Assembly: GCF_001425165.1 (NCBI RefSeq) | Contig: NZ_LMDU01000001.1 | Span: 342,075 to 406,074, forward strand | Length of the DNA: 64,000 bases | Origin: Pelomonas sp. Root405 | Lineage (GTDB): Bacteria > Pseudomonadota > Gammaproteobacteria > Burkholderiales > Burkholderiaceae_C | Direction of reading: 5' to 3' | In this document: positions 53,986-63,645 of the stretch, piece by piece | How the letters are laid out: each line of letters opens with the position of its first letter | Numbering within the stretch: the stretch's first letter is position 1 | Translations under genes and position numbers: made by a program | Notes under the pieces: generated by a model | What the model was told of the DNA's origin: nothing | What the model saw: the letters and a program-made list of their open reading frames with translations, nothing else | Databases searched by the model: none

Positions 53986-55737
53986 ATGTTCCCGACGCAG
54001 CTGACCGACTCACGCGCATTCGAGATCGCCCAGGCCCTGCTGGGCGGCTTTGACCGCCACTACCGGCTCTTCCGCGCCACGTCGGCCGAGGCCAAGGCCC
54101 GCTTCGAGCGCGGCGACTGGCATGGCCAGCAGCGCGCGCAGGCGCTGCGCATCGAGTTCTACGACGCCCGCGTGGCCGAGGCCATCGCGCTGCTGGAGAG
54201 CCGCTTCAACGCCGCCGCGCTGCCGATGGACGTTTGGCAGCAGGTCAAGCTGCACTACATCGGCCTGCTGACCAACCATCGCCAGCCCGAGCTCGCCGAG
54301 ACCTTCTTCAACTCGGTGTGCACGCGCATCCTGCACCACGCTTACTTCCACAACGCCTTTATCTTCGTGCGCCCGGCCATCTCGACCGAGTACATCGAGA
54401 ACGACGAACCCGCCGCGCTGCCCACCTACCGGGCCTACTACCCAGCGCCAGGCAAACTGCGCGAGACCTTGCAGCGCGTCATCACCAACTTCCAGCTGAA
54501 CGGCGAGTTCGTCGACCTCGGCGGCGATGTCGACCGCGTGCTCACTGCCGTGAGTCAGCGGCTCGGCGAATTCCGGCGGCGCGCCAACTTCCAGCTGCAG
54601 GTGCTGTCCAGCCTGTTCTACCGCAACAAGGGTGCCTACGTCGTCGGCAGGATCATCAACGGCTTCACCGAGACGCCGTTCGCACTGCCCATCCTGCGCA
54701 AGGAAGGCGACGGCCGCTTCTTCATCGACGCGGCCCTGTTCGGCGAGGACGACCTGCTGGCCCTTTTCAGCTTTGCGCGCGCCTACTTCCTCGTCGACAT
54801 GGAGGTGCCCAGCGCCTACGTGCAGTTCCTGCGTTCGATGATGCCGCGCAAGCCCCGCTCCGAGATTTACTCGGCGCTGGGCCTGCAGAAGCAAGGCAAG
54901 AACCTCTACTACCGCGACTTCCTCTATCACCTGCGCCATTCGAGCGACAGGTTCCGCATCGCGCCCGGCATCAAGGGCATGGTGATGCTGGTGTTCGACC
55001 TGCCGAGCTGGCCCTTTGTCTTCAAGGTCATCAAGGACTTCTATCCGCCCCAAAAGGACACCACGCGCGAGCTGATCAAGGCGAAGTACCTGCTCGTGAA
55101 AGCACACGACCGCGTCGGCCGCATGGCCGACACGCTGGAGTACACGCGCGTGGCCTTCCCGCGCCACCGCTTCGACGATGAGCTGATCGCCGAGTTGAAG
55201 CATTTCTGCCCCAGCCTGCTGGAGGAGAACGGCGACGACCTCGTCATTAGGCATGTCTACATCGAGCGCCGCATGGTGCCGCTCAACATCTATCTGCAGG
55301 ACGCCACGCCCGAGCAGTTGGAGCGCGTCGTCGTCGAATACGGCAATGCGATCAAGGACCTGGTGGCCGCCAACATCTTCCCCGGCGACATGCTGTGGAA
55401 GAACTTTGGCGTCACCCGCCACGGCAAGGTCGTCTTCTACGACTACGACGAGATCGAGTACCTGACCGACTGCAACTTCCGCCGTGTGCCCGAGCCGCGC
55501 AACGAGGAGGAGGAGATGTCGGGCGAGGTCTGGTACACGGTCGGCCCGCGCGATGTTTTTCCCGAGACTTTCGCGCCCTTCCTGCTCGGCAACCCCCAGG
55601 TGCGCGAAGCCTTCATGCGCCATCACGCCGATCTGTTGGATGCCAGCTTTTGGCAAGGGCACAAGGCCCGCATCCAGGCGGGGCATGTGCACGACGTGTT
55701 CCCGTACGACCCGGCGCGGCGCTTTGCCGTGGCTTGA
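53986..55737 (+). CDS. aceK: Isocitrate dehydrogenase kinase/phosphatase AceK
   Basis: This 583-residue bifunctional enzyme phosphorylates and dephosphorylates isocitrate dehydrogenase to divert carbon to the glyoxylate shunt. The N-terminal regulatory half is followed by the kinase-like half with [34 protein letters not shown] (the ATP-binding Lys), [15 protein letters not shown] and [17 protein letters not shown] (metal-binding Asp), as in E. coli AceK. It starts 24 bases after the carbonic anhydrase stop. Isocitrate lyase and malate synthase genes are not in the window. Confidence 0.97.
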   Translation: MFPTQLTDSRAFEIAQALLGGFDRHYRLFRATSAEAKARFERGDWHGQQRAQALRIEFYDARVAEAIALLESRFNAAALPMDVWQQVKLHYIGLLTNHRQPELAETFFNSVCTRILHHAYFHNAFIFVRPAISTEYIENDEPAALPTYRAYYPAPGKLRETLQRVITNFQLNGEFVDLGGDVDRVLTAVSQRLGEFRRRANFQLQVLSSLFYRNKGAYVVGRIINGFTETPFALPILRKEGDGRFFIDAALFGEDDLLALFSFARAYFLVDMEVPSAYVQFLRSMMPRKPRSEIYSALGLQKQGKNLYYRDFLYHLRHSSDRFRIAPGIKGMVMLVFDLPSWPFVFKVIKDFYPPQKDTTRELIKAKYLLVKAHDRVGRMADTLEYTRVAFPRHRFDDELIAELKHFCPSLLEENGDDLVIRHVYIERRMVPLNIYLQDATPEQLERVVVEYGNAIKDLVAANIFPGDMLWKNFGVTRHGKVVFYDYDEIEYLTDCNFRRVPEPRNEEEEMSGEVWYTVGPRDVFPETFAPFLLGNPQVREAFMRHHADLLDASFWQGHKARIQAGHVHDVFPYDPARRFAVA

Positions 55738-55822
55738 GCGGCGCGGCCCTGTCCGACAAGCGCCGAGTCATCTGGCGCCCACAATCCCGCGGCCGCAGCC
55801 CTTTGTCCCTGGAGACAGCCGC

Positions 55823-56407
55823 ATGATCTTCGACGCCATCCGCGAAAGCCACGACCTGCAACGCGACCTGTGCCGCAAGCTCACCGCGTCGCGCGGCGAC
55901 ATGGCGGTGCGCCAGTTGCTGTTCCTGCAGCTCAAGGTCGAACTGATGGCGCATGCCGCGGCCGAGGAGCGCTACCTCTATGTGCCCTTGCTGATGGAGG
56001 ACGGCGGCCTGGATGCGTCCCGGCATGCGCTGCACGAGCATCACCAGGTCGACGAACTGCTTGAAGACCTGTCGGTGCGCGACAAGCAGCAGGACGGCTG
56101 GATCGCGACCGCCAAGCAGCTCAGCTTCAAGGTGCGCCACCACCTCAAGGAAGAAGAAGCCAAGTTCTTCCACGTCGCTGGCCGCCTGCTGTCAGACACC
56201 AAGAAGCAACAGCTCGCCGGCAAGTACACGAGGGAGATCGTGCGCATGCGCAAGCACTACGCGGCCGAGTACCAGTCCGTGGCGGTGTCTGCGGCGACGG
56301 GGCTGGTCAAGCCCGCCAAGCCCGCAGCCGACCGGCCGGCAACGCGCGGCAATGCCAGCGCTGGCGCGCTGCTGCGCGGCAAGGCCAAGCCCCGCCGCAC
56401 GCGCTGA
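55823..56407 (+). CDS. Hemerythrin-like HHE domain protein
   Basis: The 194-residue protein has one HHE cation-binding domain (about 1-125) with candidate di-iron ligands His10, His44, Glu48, His71/His74, His107 and Glu111. The C-terminus (about 145-194) is Lys/Arg/Ala/Pro-rich, similar to the basic tails of Burkholderiales proteins of this kind. It may bind oxygen or nitric oxide or act in iron handling; this is not settled. GGAG lies ten bases before the ATG. It follows aceK by 85 bases. Confidence 0.88.
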   Translation: MIFDAIRESHDLQRDLCRKLTASRGDMAVRQLLFLQLKVELMAHAAAEERYLYVPLLMEDGGLDASRHALHEHHQVDELLEDLSVRDKQQDGWIATAKQLSFKVRHHLKEEEAKFFHVAGRLLSDTKKQQLAGKYTREIVRMRKHYAAEYQSVAVSAATGLVKPAKPAADRPATRGNASAGALLRGKAKPRRTR

Positions 56408-56495
56408 GGCCGGCGCATGACGTATTCCCCAATGACGTCAGCCACGGGTCCTTCGTTAAGGTTCGGCGGCGCGCGTTTGCGCGAGGGAGCAGAAC

Positions 56496-56744
56496 ATGTC
56501 CAACGGATCCGGCGGTGGAAACGGTGCGGTGTGGATCGCGTTGATCGGTCTTGTCACGACGGTATCGGGCGGTGTGTTCGCCAACTGGGACCGCTTGTTC
56601 CCGCAGCAGCAGGAGCAGATCCTGGAAGAGTATCCGCCTGGAGCCGGCGCCGCCGAGGCTGAAGTGGCGGCGCCGGAGGACGCGGCGTCCGCGTCCGATG
56701 AAGCGGAGAGCGAAGAAGCGGCCGCCTCCGCTTCAAGCGCTTGA
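56496..56744 (+). CDS. Small single-helix membrane protein with acidic tail
   Basis: The 82-residue protein starts MSNGSGGGNGAVWIALIGLV, with one membrane helix at about 11-30 and then an Ala/Glu-rich acidic tail (about 50-82). GGGAG lies six bases upstream of the ATG, and the composition supports a real gene. I do not recognise a family. It converges with the M16 peptidase gene. A G/C hairpin without T tract lies at 56770-56785. Confidence 0.6.
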   Translation: MSNGSGGGNGAVWIALIGLVTTVSGGVFANWDRLFPQQQEQILEEYPPGAGAAEAEVAAPEDAASASDEAESEEAAASASSA

Positions 56745-56794
56745 ATCCACAGCGGCAGACGATCAAGACCGGGCCCGAAGGCCCGGCGTAGCTC

Positions 56795-58219
56795 TTACGG
56801 CTTGACCGTCGCGAACTCGCCAAACGCCTTCAACTGCTCGGCAATCTTGGCCGCGTCACCGACCACGACCCAGCTCTGCTCGTCCGGGTTGAAGTACTTC
56901 TTGCCCACGGCCTGGACTTCGGCCGCCGTGACCTTCTGAATGGCCGGCACGAAGTTGCCGAGGAACTCGGCCGGCAGGCCCACCAGCCAGTTGCTGGCCA
57001 GCTGCCGCGCCACGGAGCCTTGCAGCTGCGTGCTGACCAGGTAGCTGCCCGCCATGTAGCGCTTGTTCATGCCCAGCTCGGCCTCGGGCACGGGCTCGGT
57101 GCCGATGCGGCGGTACTCGTTGATGTACTCGGTCATCGAGGCGGCCGTCACCTCGTTGCGCACGTCGGCGCCGCCGGTGATGGCGCCACCGACCCGCCAG
57201 GACACGCCGCCAGCGCGGGCGCCATAGGTGTAGCCCTTCTCCTCGCGCAAGTTTTGGTTGATGCGGCTGGAGAAGCCCTGGCCGAGGATGGTGCTGGCCA
57301 GGCGCAGGGCGACCTGCTCGTCGCCGCTGGCCGCCATGCCGGGGCGGCCCAGGCGCAGCGTGGCCTGCACGCTGCCGGGGCGTTCCAGCAGCAGGCGCTG
57401 CACGGGGGCGGTGGCTGGCGGCGGGGTCAGCTCGGGGACAGCCTCGCCGCTGGTCTTCCAGTCGCCGAAGGCGTCGCGCGCCAGCTTCAGCGCCGCGGCC
57501 GAATCGATGCGGCCGGTGATGACGAGCAACGCGCGGTCGGGGCGGAAGCGCCGTGCATGCTCGGCGCGCAGACCTGCGGCCGTGACGGCATTGATGGCCG
57601 CTTCGGTCTCCTGCGTGCGGCCATAGGCGTGGCCGCCGTAGATGGCGCCGTCCAGCGCCTTGGCGGCGCGGAAGGCCGGCTGCGTGCTGGCGGCCTTCAG
57701 GCCCTGCAGCGCATTGGTCTTGGCGAGCTGTACCTCGCCGTCCGGGAAAGCGGGCTGACGCGCCACTTCGGCCAACAGCTTGGCCATGGCACCGGCGTGC
57801 GAGGCCAACGCATTGCCGGCGACGCTGATGCCGTCGTTGCTGGCTGACGCACCGACCGCGCCGCCCATGGCCTGGGCGGCTTCGGCGATCTGCTTGGAAC
57901 TGCGTTGCGTCGTGCCCTCGGACAGCAGGCCGGCCAGCAGCTTGGCGCGGCCGGGCGCGTCGGGCGCATCGGCGCCGAAGCCCGCGCCGCGCACGGCCAG
58001 CACGTAGTCGACGCGCGGAATTCCATTGCGCGGCACCACCCAGACCTGCAGGCCGTTGGGCAGCGTCTGCTGGGTGATCTTGGGCACGGCCAGCGGTTTG
58101 TCCTTGCCGAACGGCGGCAACTCGGCGGGCGTTTTCACGGTGGCGGCCTGCACGGCGCCGGCGATGGCGACAGCGGCGGCAAGGAGGCCGAGGCGGAAAG
58201 CGGGAGTGATGTTTTTCAT
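56795..58219 (-). CDS. M16 peptidase-family subunit without active site
   Basis: The 474-residue exported protein has a signal peptide (residues 1-25, ending VQAA). The fold is that of family M16 (insulinase/processing peptidase), but at the place of HxxEH it reads GRAKLLAGLLSEGT, so zinc binding is lost. NLREEKGYTYGARAGGVSWR in the second half is the usual substrate-binding Arg/Tyr region. It should form a heterodimer with the active subunit encoded 13 bases upstream, as seen for other bacterial M16 pairs. Confidence 0.9.
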   Translation of the reverse strand: MKNITPAFRLGLLAAAVAIAGAVQAATVKTPAELPPFGKDKPLAVPKITQQTLPNGLQVWVVPRNGIPRVDYVLAVRGAGFGADAPDAPGRAKLLAGLLSEGTTQRSSKQIAEAAQAMGGAVGASASNDGISVAGNALASHAGAMAKLLAEVARQPAFPDGEVQLAKTNALQGLKAASTQPAFRAAKALDGAIYGGHAYGRTQETEAAINAVTAAGLRAEHARRFRPDRALLVITGRIDSAAALKLARDAFGDWKTSGEAVPELTPPPATAPVQRLLLERPGSVQATLRLGRPGMAASGDEQVALRLASTILGQGFSSRINQNLREEKGYTYGARAGGVSWRVGGAITGGADVRNEVTAASMTEYINEYRRIGTEPVPEAELGMNKRYMAGSYLVSTQLQGSVARQLASNWLVGLPAEFLGNFVPAIQKVTAAEVQAVGKKYFNPDEQSWVVVGDAAKIAEQLKAFGEFATVKP

Positions 58220-58232
58220 GACAGCTCCGACA

Positions 58233-59684
58233 TCAAGGTTGGGAAGCCGGCTTGGTCGGCGCGGGCGCTGACGCGGCCGAAGCCGCGGCGGCAGGCGCGG
58301 CCAGCATCCCGGCGGGCTTGCGGTCGATGACCGAGCGATTGGCCTGGGTCAGGTAGGTGGCGGCCACCCGCTGCACGTCGGCCGACGTGACGCCCTCGAT
58401 CCAGCCCGGCACCTTGTTGACGACGTTCGCGTCGCCCCACAGCGCCTGCAGCTTGGCCAGGCGGTCGGCACGCAGCAGGAACATCTCCAGGCTGTTGTAC
58501 CAGTCGGCCAGCAGGGCAGTCTTGAGGTTCTTCAGCGTCGCGTCGTCCACGCCGTCCTTGACGACGCGGGCCACCTCCTCGTCGATGCCGGCCAGCAGCG
58601 CGTCGGCATTGGTCGTCGGCTTGTAGAGTGCGAACACGGTGAACAGGCTGGGGCCGTCGTACTCCCAGATGCTGGTCAGGCCGTAGAGCGAGTTGACGTT
58701 CAGCGCCAGCTCGCGGCCCTTGACCAAGCCCTGGTAGAGGCGCGAGGCGTCGCCGCCCGCCAGCAGCTGACCCAAGACGGCGAAAGGCGCCTGGTCCTTG
58801 CTGGCGCGGTCCGGCAGCTTCCAGGCGGCGGCAATGGCCGGTACCTGGGCCAGCTTGTCGGGCTGCGTCAGGCGGCGTTCCTTGGTGTTGAGGCCTTCGC
58901 TGAAATCGGTGGGTTTGGGCGTCGGCCGTGCAGCGATCTTGCCGAAATACTTCTCGGCCAGCGCGAAACCCTGGGCCGGCGTCACGTCGCCGGCAATGGA
59001 CAGCACCGCGTTGTTCGGGCCATAGAAATCGCGGTGGAAGGCGCGCACGTCGTCCAGGTTGGCGTTCTCCAGGTCGACGAAGCTGCCGTAGCCGTCGTGG
59101 GCGTTCTCCCACTTGTCGAAGGCCAGGGCCGAGATGTCCAGCCACATGAAGCCGCCATAGGGCTGGTTCTGCACGTTGACGCGGATCTCCTCCTTCACGA
59201 CGTCCTGCTGGTTCTTCAGCGTCGTGGGGTTGAAGTCCAGCGTCGTCATGCGGTCGGCCTCCAGCCACAGCATGGTCTCCAGCGCCGACGACGGCGCGGT
59301 CTCGATGTAGTTGGTGAAGTCGGGCCGCGTCGAGCCGTTGTTGTTGCCGCCGCCGGAGGTGATGACCTGGTCGAACACGCCCTTGGGTGCCTTGGGCGTC
59401 CCCTGGAACATCAGGTGCTCGAACAGGTGGGCGAAGCCGGTGCGGTTCTTCGGCTCCAGCCGCATGCCGACCTTGTAGACGACGCTGATGCCCACGGTCG
59501 GGCTGCTGGCGTCGGGCGAGATGACGACGGTCAGGCCGTTGGCCAGTTTCTTGGTGTGGACGGGAATCTGCCAACGGTCAGTCTGGGCGGCATCCTTGGG
59601 CGCAGCGGCGGTGGGGCCGGCGGCGAACGCGAGCGTTGCGGCGCTGATCGCGCCCAGCACTGCGCGGCGGGTGGTCTTCAACAT
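58233..59684 (-). CDS. M16 zinc peptidase, catalytic subunit
   Basis: The 483-residue exported protein starts at 59684 (AGGAGA upstream) and has an Arg-Arg-containing signal (MLKTTRRAVLGAISAATLAF then AAGPTAAA). The inverted zinc motif HLFEH lies at 86-90 in RTGFAHLFEHLMFQGT, and the third ligand Glu is expected in KEEIRVNVQNQPYGG about 80 residues later. It degrades small peptides in the periplasm. It forms an operon with the inactive partner subunit downstream. The C-terminus ends in an Ala/Pro-rich tail. Confidence 0.92.
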   Translation of the reverse strand: MLKTTRRAVLGAISAATLAFAAGPTAAAPKDAAQTDRWQIPVHTKKLANGLTVVISPDASSPTVGISVVYKVGMRLEPKNRTGFAHLFEHLMFQGTPKAPKGVFDQVITSGGGNNNGSTRPDFTNYIETAPSSALETMLWLEADRMTTLDFNPTTLKNQQDVVKEEIRVNVQNQPYGGFMWLDISALAFDKWENAHDGYGSFVDLENANLDDVRAFHRDFYGPNNAVLSIAGDVTPAQGFALAEKYFGKIAARPTPKPTDFSEGLNTKERRLTQPDKLAQVPAIAAAWKLPDRASKDQAPFAVLGQLLAGGDASRLYQGLVKGRELALNVNSLYGLTSIWEYDGPSLFTVFALYKPTTNADALLAGIDEEVARVVKDGVDDATLKNLKTALLADWYNSLEMFLLRADRLAKLQALWGDANVVNKVPGWIEGVTSADVQRVAATYLTQANRSVIDRKPAGMLAAPAAAASAASAPAPTKPASQP

Positions 59685-59766
59685 GGGGTCTCCTGTGCGG
59701 GAACGGGCCGCAGTTTCCACTCTTTCTAATGGTGTGCCGCTCGGCACACAGGGAAATCCCCGGGCC

Positions 59767-60123
59767 CTAACTCACCCCCGACGAGGCCGGCGCGGCCTTG
59801 TCAACGGTTGAGCGCGAGTCGAAGTCGAAGCGCTGCGTGAAAACGTGCTCCCCCGGCTGGCAGCTTGCCTGGCGCAGTGCCTGCTCGATGGCCATGACCA
59901 TCGCCCGCTGTGGACGCCGTTCGACGACGCCCTTCAGCCCGCTGATCTGCACCGCGACGACGCGCCCCCCCTTGACCTGGGCCGTGGCGAGGTAGGCCGC
60001 CTGGCCTTGCCATTCCAGCCCGGGCACCTTGGGTGGCGGCACCTCGCAAATCGGCGCAGCTTGCTGGGCCTGAACGCAGGTGGCCAGCAGCATCGCCGCC
60101 AGGCCGGTCAGGAAGGTGTTCAT
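59767..60123 (-). CDS. Small exported protein, TonB C-terminus-like
   Basis: The 118-residue protein has a signal peptide (residues 1-19, ending VQAQ). The mature part, with YLATAQVKGGRVVAVQISG and RAMVMAIEQALRQASCQPG, weakly resembles the TonB C-terminal fold, and two cysteines could form a disulphide. GGAGT precedes the ATG by four bases. It stands alone, 83 bases upstream of the M16 operon on the same strand. The function is unknown. Confidence 0.65.
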   Translation of the reverse strand: MNTFLTGLAAMLLATCVQAQQAAPICEVPPPKVPGLEWQGQAAYLATAQVKGGRVVAVQISGLKGVVERRPQRAMVMAIEQALRQASCQPGEHVFTQRFDFDSRSTVDKAAPASSGVS

Positions 60124-60270
60124 GGCTACTCCTCGCCGACAGCCGGCGTGCGCAGCAGCCTAACCGCCCTGTCGCGGTGAATAGTCACCCCGCTGATCCC
60201 TGCTCCGGGGTCTTTTGCGTCCTTGTTGGGGAGCCGGCATGTCGCCGCGCTTCAACCACCGGAGACCATC

Positions 60271-60894
60271 ATGGCCGCATTGCCCGTCACCATCGCCCTG
60301 ACCAAGATCAAGTGCCTCATCGAGACCGACGAGATCGGTGCCGATGAGCCCTATGTGCTCGTCACCGCCGTTGACCTCAGCAACCCGCTGCTGCCCAACG
60401 CCGAGGTCACGCTCTACGGCCCCTGGGGCGATGTCGACGCGGGCGAGACCCGCACGACCCAGCCGCTGCAGCCCGGCATCAACCCCAGCGACATGCCCTT
60501 CATCATCTGGCGCCGCAATGCCTGGGGCCCGTCCGGCAGCGCCAAGGTCATCGCCAACCCGGCCCACGCCATCATTCTCGTGTCGATGATGGAGCACGAC
60601 GACGGCAAGCCCGGCACCGCACGCGAACTGACCAAGGGCGCCTTCGTCAGCTCGCTGGCCGCCTCGGTCGGCATGACGCGGGCGCAGCGTGTCGACAAGC
60701 TCAAGGCCGACATCAACGGCGCGCTCGGCATCCCGACAGGCTTTCCCAACTTCGATGACCGCGTCGGCTCCACCAAGGAGTTCGCGCTCAGCGCCAACCT
60801 GCTCAACGTCGCCGCCGGCCCGAAGAACAAGACGCTGACCATCGTCGGCGATGGCGGCAAGTACGCGGTGACCTTGCAGGTCAAGAAGGGCTGA
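60271..60894 (+). CDS. Conserved-looking hypothetical protein
   Basis: The 207-residue protein has no signal peptide or membrane helix. The ATG at 60271 has GGAG seven bases upstream. The N-terminal half is rich in beta strands (VTIALTKIKCLIETDEIGAD, EPYVLVTAVDLSN, EVTLYGPWGDVDAGET), like a C2 or similar sandwich domain. The second half has VSMMEHDDGKPGTARELTKG and a helical stretch, and the end is again strand-like. I cannot assign a family. Confidence 0.65.
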   Translation: MAALPVTIALTKIKCLIETDEIGADEPYVLVTAVDLSNPLLPNAEVTLYGPWGDVDAGETRTTQPLQPGINPSDMPFIIWRRNAWGPSGSAKVIANPAHAIILVSMMEHDDGKPGTARELTKGAFVSSLAASVGMTRAQRVDKLKADINGALGIPTGFPNFDDRVGSTKEFALSANLLNVAAGPKNKTLTIVGDGGKYAVTLQVKKG

Positions 60895-60988
60895 CCTGGC
60901 GACGGCTGCGGCGGCCCTCTAGGCCACGAGGCTAAGGCTGTGCTAAGCCTGCGGCATCAGCATCGGCCGATCACTTCGGAGCCCCTCG

Positions 60989-61120
60989 ATGCCCACACCA
61001 GCCCCGTCACCGCCGCTGCCGGCGCCGCGCCCGGTCGTCTCCTTCGCCCGCATGCTGGTGCTGGCGCAGCGGCGCTTTCGCCAGCAGCAGCAGGGTCACG
61101 CTGCCGCGCTGCCCGCCTAG
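60989..61120 (+). CDS. Possible 43-residue small protein
   Basis: This short frame encodes MPTPAPSPPLPAPRPVVSFA then RMLVLAQRRFRQQQQGHAAALPA. GGAG lies seven bases before the ATG, which is better placed than chance alone would suggest. It fills the 226-base gap between the hypothetical gene and the convergent hybrid kinase, ending one base before the kinase stop. The sequence is Pro-rich then basic, with no known family. It could be a real small protein or a chance frame. Confidence 0.3.
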   Translation: MPTPAPSPPLPAPRPVVSFARMLVLAQRRFRQQQQGHAAALPA

Positions 61121-63094
61121 CTATCGGCGCGACCGCCTGGTGGCGAGCGCGCTGTCCAGCGCTTCCATCAGCCGCCTGGGTTCCAACGGTTTGGTCAGGT
61201 AGCGGAAGTAGCCGGCGGCCAGCCCCGCGGCTGCGGCTTCGGGCATGGCGTTGGCGGTCAGCGCAATGATGGGGATCTGGGCCGTGCGCGGGTCCAGCCG
61301 CAGGATGGACTGAGCCTCGCGGCCGCTCATGCGCGGCATGTTGTTGTCCATCAGGATGACGTCGGGCAGATGCTGCCGCGCCATCTCGACGCCGCGCTGG
61401 CCGTCGTGGGCCGACAGCAGCCGGATGCCGCCGCGCGCCATCAGCAGCTCCTCGACGAGCTGGCGGCTGGCGGGGTTGTCCTCCACATACAGCACCGTGG
61501 CCTCGGCCTGGCCCGCGCGCGGCGCCGCGGTCAGGCCCGACAGGTCGCCCCAGTCGGTCTCGGCGTGCGGCAGCGCCGGCAGCTCGCTGGCCAGCAGGTC
61601 GACCCAGAAGACGCTGCCTTCGCCCGGCTGGCTCTGCACGCCGATGCTGCCGCCCATCAGCTCGACGAGGCGCTGCGTGACGACCAGGCCGATGCCCGTG
61701 CCCTGCTCCGGCCCGCCTTCCTGGCCCAGCCGGTTGAAGGGCTGGAACAGCGCCTGCACCTGCTCGGGCGCCAGGCCGGCGCCGGTGTCCTTGACGGAGA
61801 TGCGTACCTGCTGCGGCCCCAGGTGGATGCAGTCCACCCACACCGAACCGTTGGGGCGGTTGTACTTGATGGCATTGCTGACCAGGTTGAGCAGCACCTG
61901 CTTGAGCCGCATGCGGTCGGCCAGCGCGACGCAGCCGCTGCTGCTGGCGAAATGCGTGGCGATGCCGCGCTGGCTGGCCAGCGGGTCGATCATCGTGCGG
62001 CAGTCGTCCAGCACGTCGTCGAGCCGCACCGGCTCGACCGACAGCTCGACATGCCCGCTCTCGATGCGGGCGAGGTTGAGGATCTCGTTGATCAGCGTCA
62101 GCAGGTGCTTGCCCGCGCCGACGATGTGATCGACGAACTCCTGGCGCCGCTCGGGCTTGGCCTCGACGATGTTGGTGCCCAGCAGCTGGCCAAAGCCGAT
62201 GATGGCGTTCAGCGGCGTGCGCAGCTCGTGGCTCATGCTCGACAGGAACTCCGACTTGGCTCGGTTGGCTTTCTCGGCCGTGGCGGTGGCCAGCTTGAGT
62301 TCATCGTTGGAGGCTTCGAGCTGGGCGGTGCGCTCGCGCACCCGCGCCTCCAGCTGCTCGTTCAGGCGCAGCACTTCGCGCGAATGGCGTTCGATCTCGG
62401 CCAGCATGCCGTTGAAGGAATCGGCCAGCACGCCGACCTCGTCCTGGGTGACCTTCGGCGCGCGGCGCGAATAGTCCTGGCGCTGCATGACGTCGCGCGC
62501 CACGTCGCTGATGGCCAGGATGGGCTGCACGACGGCGCGTTGCAGCCGCGACGACAGCAGCAGCGCGATGCCCAGGGCCACGGCGGCGACGATGGCCGCA
62601 ATGCCCAGATAGCTCAGCACGCGGTCATAAAGCGCGTATTCGGCGCGCAGGTAGACGCTGCCGATGGTGCGCCCGTCCTGCACGATGGGCAGGGCCACGG
62701 CGATGTCGCGCTCGACCCGCTCCACGCGCTCCCCGCGCTGCACGGCGCGCACGTCGGCCCGGGCCGGCAGGGCCGCCGCGGAGCCTTCTGCGGCGTAGGA
62801 CGCGAACATCTCGCCCTTGCTGCCATACACCGCCGCGGCACGCACGCGCGGCTGGGTGCGCAACAGCGCCAGGTTCTCGCGGGCCACCTTGACATCGTCG
62901 AACTCCAGCGCCGGCGCGGTTGAATGGCCGAGCAACTCGGCCTGGGCCTTCAGGTCCGCCGTCCAGCCCGCGTGATAGGCGTGCAGGTCATAGGCCACCA
63001 TCGCGCTCAGCGCGACCAGCAAGGCCACCAGCGACGTCAGCATCGTGACGCCGAGCAGTCGGCGTTGAAGGGACAGCTTGAACATCCGCATCAC
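61121..63094 (-). CDS. Hybrid sensor histidine kinase with receiver domain
   Basis: The 657-residue protein has membrane helices at about 13-35 and 160-182 with a periplasmic CHASE8-like sensor (about 36-158). A HAMP domain (about 183-235) is followed by a coiled coil, HisKA with His289 in SSMSHELRTPLNAIIGFGQL, HATPase_c (NLVSNAIKYNRP, DTGAGLAPE, GTGIGLVVTQRLVELMGG) and a C-terminal receiver with Asp583 in VILMDNNMPRMSG. There is no separate response regulator gene in view. The start overlaps the YfiR-like gene stop by four bases, so its periplasmic sensor may respond to that protein. Confidence 0.93.
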   Translation of the reverse strand: MMRMFKLSLQRRLLGVTMLTSLVALLVALSAMVAYDLHAYHAGWTADLKAQAELLGHSTAPALEFDDVKVARENLALLRTQPRVRAAAVYGSKGEMFASYAAEGSAAALPARADVRAVQRGERVERVERDIAVALPIVQDGRTIGSVYLRAEYALYDRVLSYLGIAAIVAAVALGIALLLSSRLQRAVVQPILAISDVARDVMQRQDYSRRAPKVTQDEVGVLADSFNGMLAEIERHSREVLRLNEQLEARVRERTAQLEASNDELKLATATAEKANRAKSEFLSSMSHELRTPLNAIIGFGQLLGTNIVEAKPERRQEFVDHIVGAGKHLLTLINEILNLARIESGHVELSVEPVRLDDVLDDCRTMIDPLASQRGIATHFASSSGCVALADRMRLKQVLLNLVSNAIKYNRPNGSVWVDCIHLGPQQVRISVKDTGAGLAPEQVQALFQPFNRLGQEGGPEQGTGIGLVVTQRLVELMGGSIGVQSQPGEGSVFWVDLLASELPALPHAETDWGDLSGLTAAPRAGQAEATVLYVEDNPASRQLVEELLMARGGIRLLSAHDGQRGVEMARQHLPDVILMDNNMPRMSGREAQSILRLDPRTAQIPIIALTANAMPEAAAAGLAAGYFRYLTKPLEPRRLMEALDSALATRRSRR

Positions 63095-63645
63095 CTACCT
63101 TCGACCCGCCGAGCCACGCCCAGCAGGCGTGCGCTGATCTTCAGGCCGCTTTGCGATGCCGCCGGCAACAAGATGTCAAAGCGCACCTTGTCGTTGACAA
63201 CGATGAAATTGACCATGCCGGTGCTCGGGGTCGCATCGAGCTCGGTGATGGTCAGCACCGGCCGGCCGCGTGCCGCGGCGACGATAGCCGCGGCGTGCGC
63301 CGACATCGCCCGTGTGACGAAGACGGCATGCAGCCCATCGGGCAGCTCGGGGCGGTGCAGCGGGTGAACCTCGATGGGCCGGCCGCCGACGGAACTCGCC
63401 GCGGCGGTGCGGCGGAACTCTTCCAGCACCGCCTCGCTGCCCAGCAGGCCGATACGGAAGGGATCGCCGGCTCCACCCATGACCTGCGCGGGCCATTCGA
63501 CGTAGTTGCCGAACTTGCAGACAAAGGCGGCCTTGACCTGGTACTCCACCAGGTTCTCCTCGGCAGCCGGGGCCGGTGTGGGCGCAGCCAGGGCTGCCAG
63601 CGGCGCCAGCAGCAGCTTTCGACGAGCGAGCAGGGCCGGCGCCAT
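63091..63645 (-). CDS. YfiR-like periplasmic protein (DUF4154)
   Basis: The 184-residue exported protein has a signal peptide (residues 1-27, ending PAPA). YQVKAAFVCKFGNYVEWPAQ is the hallmark of the YfiR/DUF4154 family, with RIGLLGSEAVLEEFRR, FVTRAMSAHAAAIVAAARGR and MVNFIVVNDKVRFDI (ending in GVARRVEG). In Pseudomonas, YfiR represses the membrane cyclase YfiN. Here it lies between a TonB-type receptor and a hybrid kinase, coupled to both by overlapping stop and start codons, suggesting a periplasmic link between the two. Confidence 0.9.
   Translation of the reverse strand: MAPALLARRKLLLAPLAALAAPTPAPAAEENLVEYQVKAAFVCKFGNYVEWPAQVMGGAGDPFRIGLLGSEAVLEEFRRTAAASSVGGRPIEVHPLHRPELPDGLHAVFVTRAMSAHAAAIVAAARGRPVLTITELDATPSTGMVNFIVVNDKVRFDILLPAASQSGLKISARLLGVARRVEGR

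Noticed and set aside
56770-56785. Hairpin cgggcc-cgaa-ggcccg as terminator
   Set aside because: A stable stem lies between convergent genes, but no T tract follows on either strand, so it is not called as a rho-independent terminator.
61370-62923. 517-residue plus-strand frame opposite the hybrid kinase
   Set aside because: Mirror of a kinase gene with all catalytic boxes intact on the minus strand. The translation is low-complexity and without motifs.
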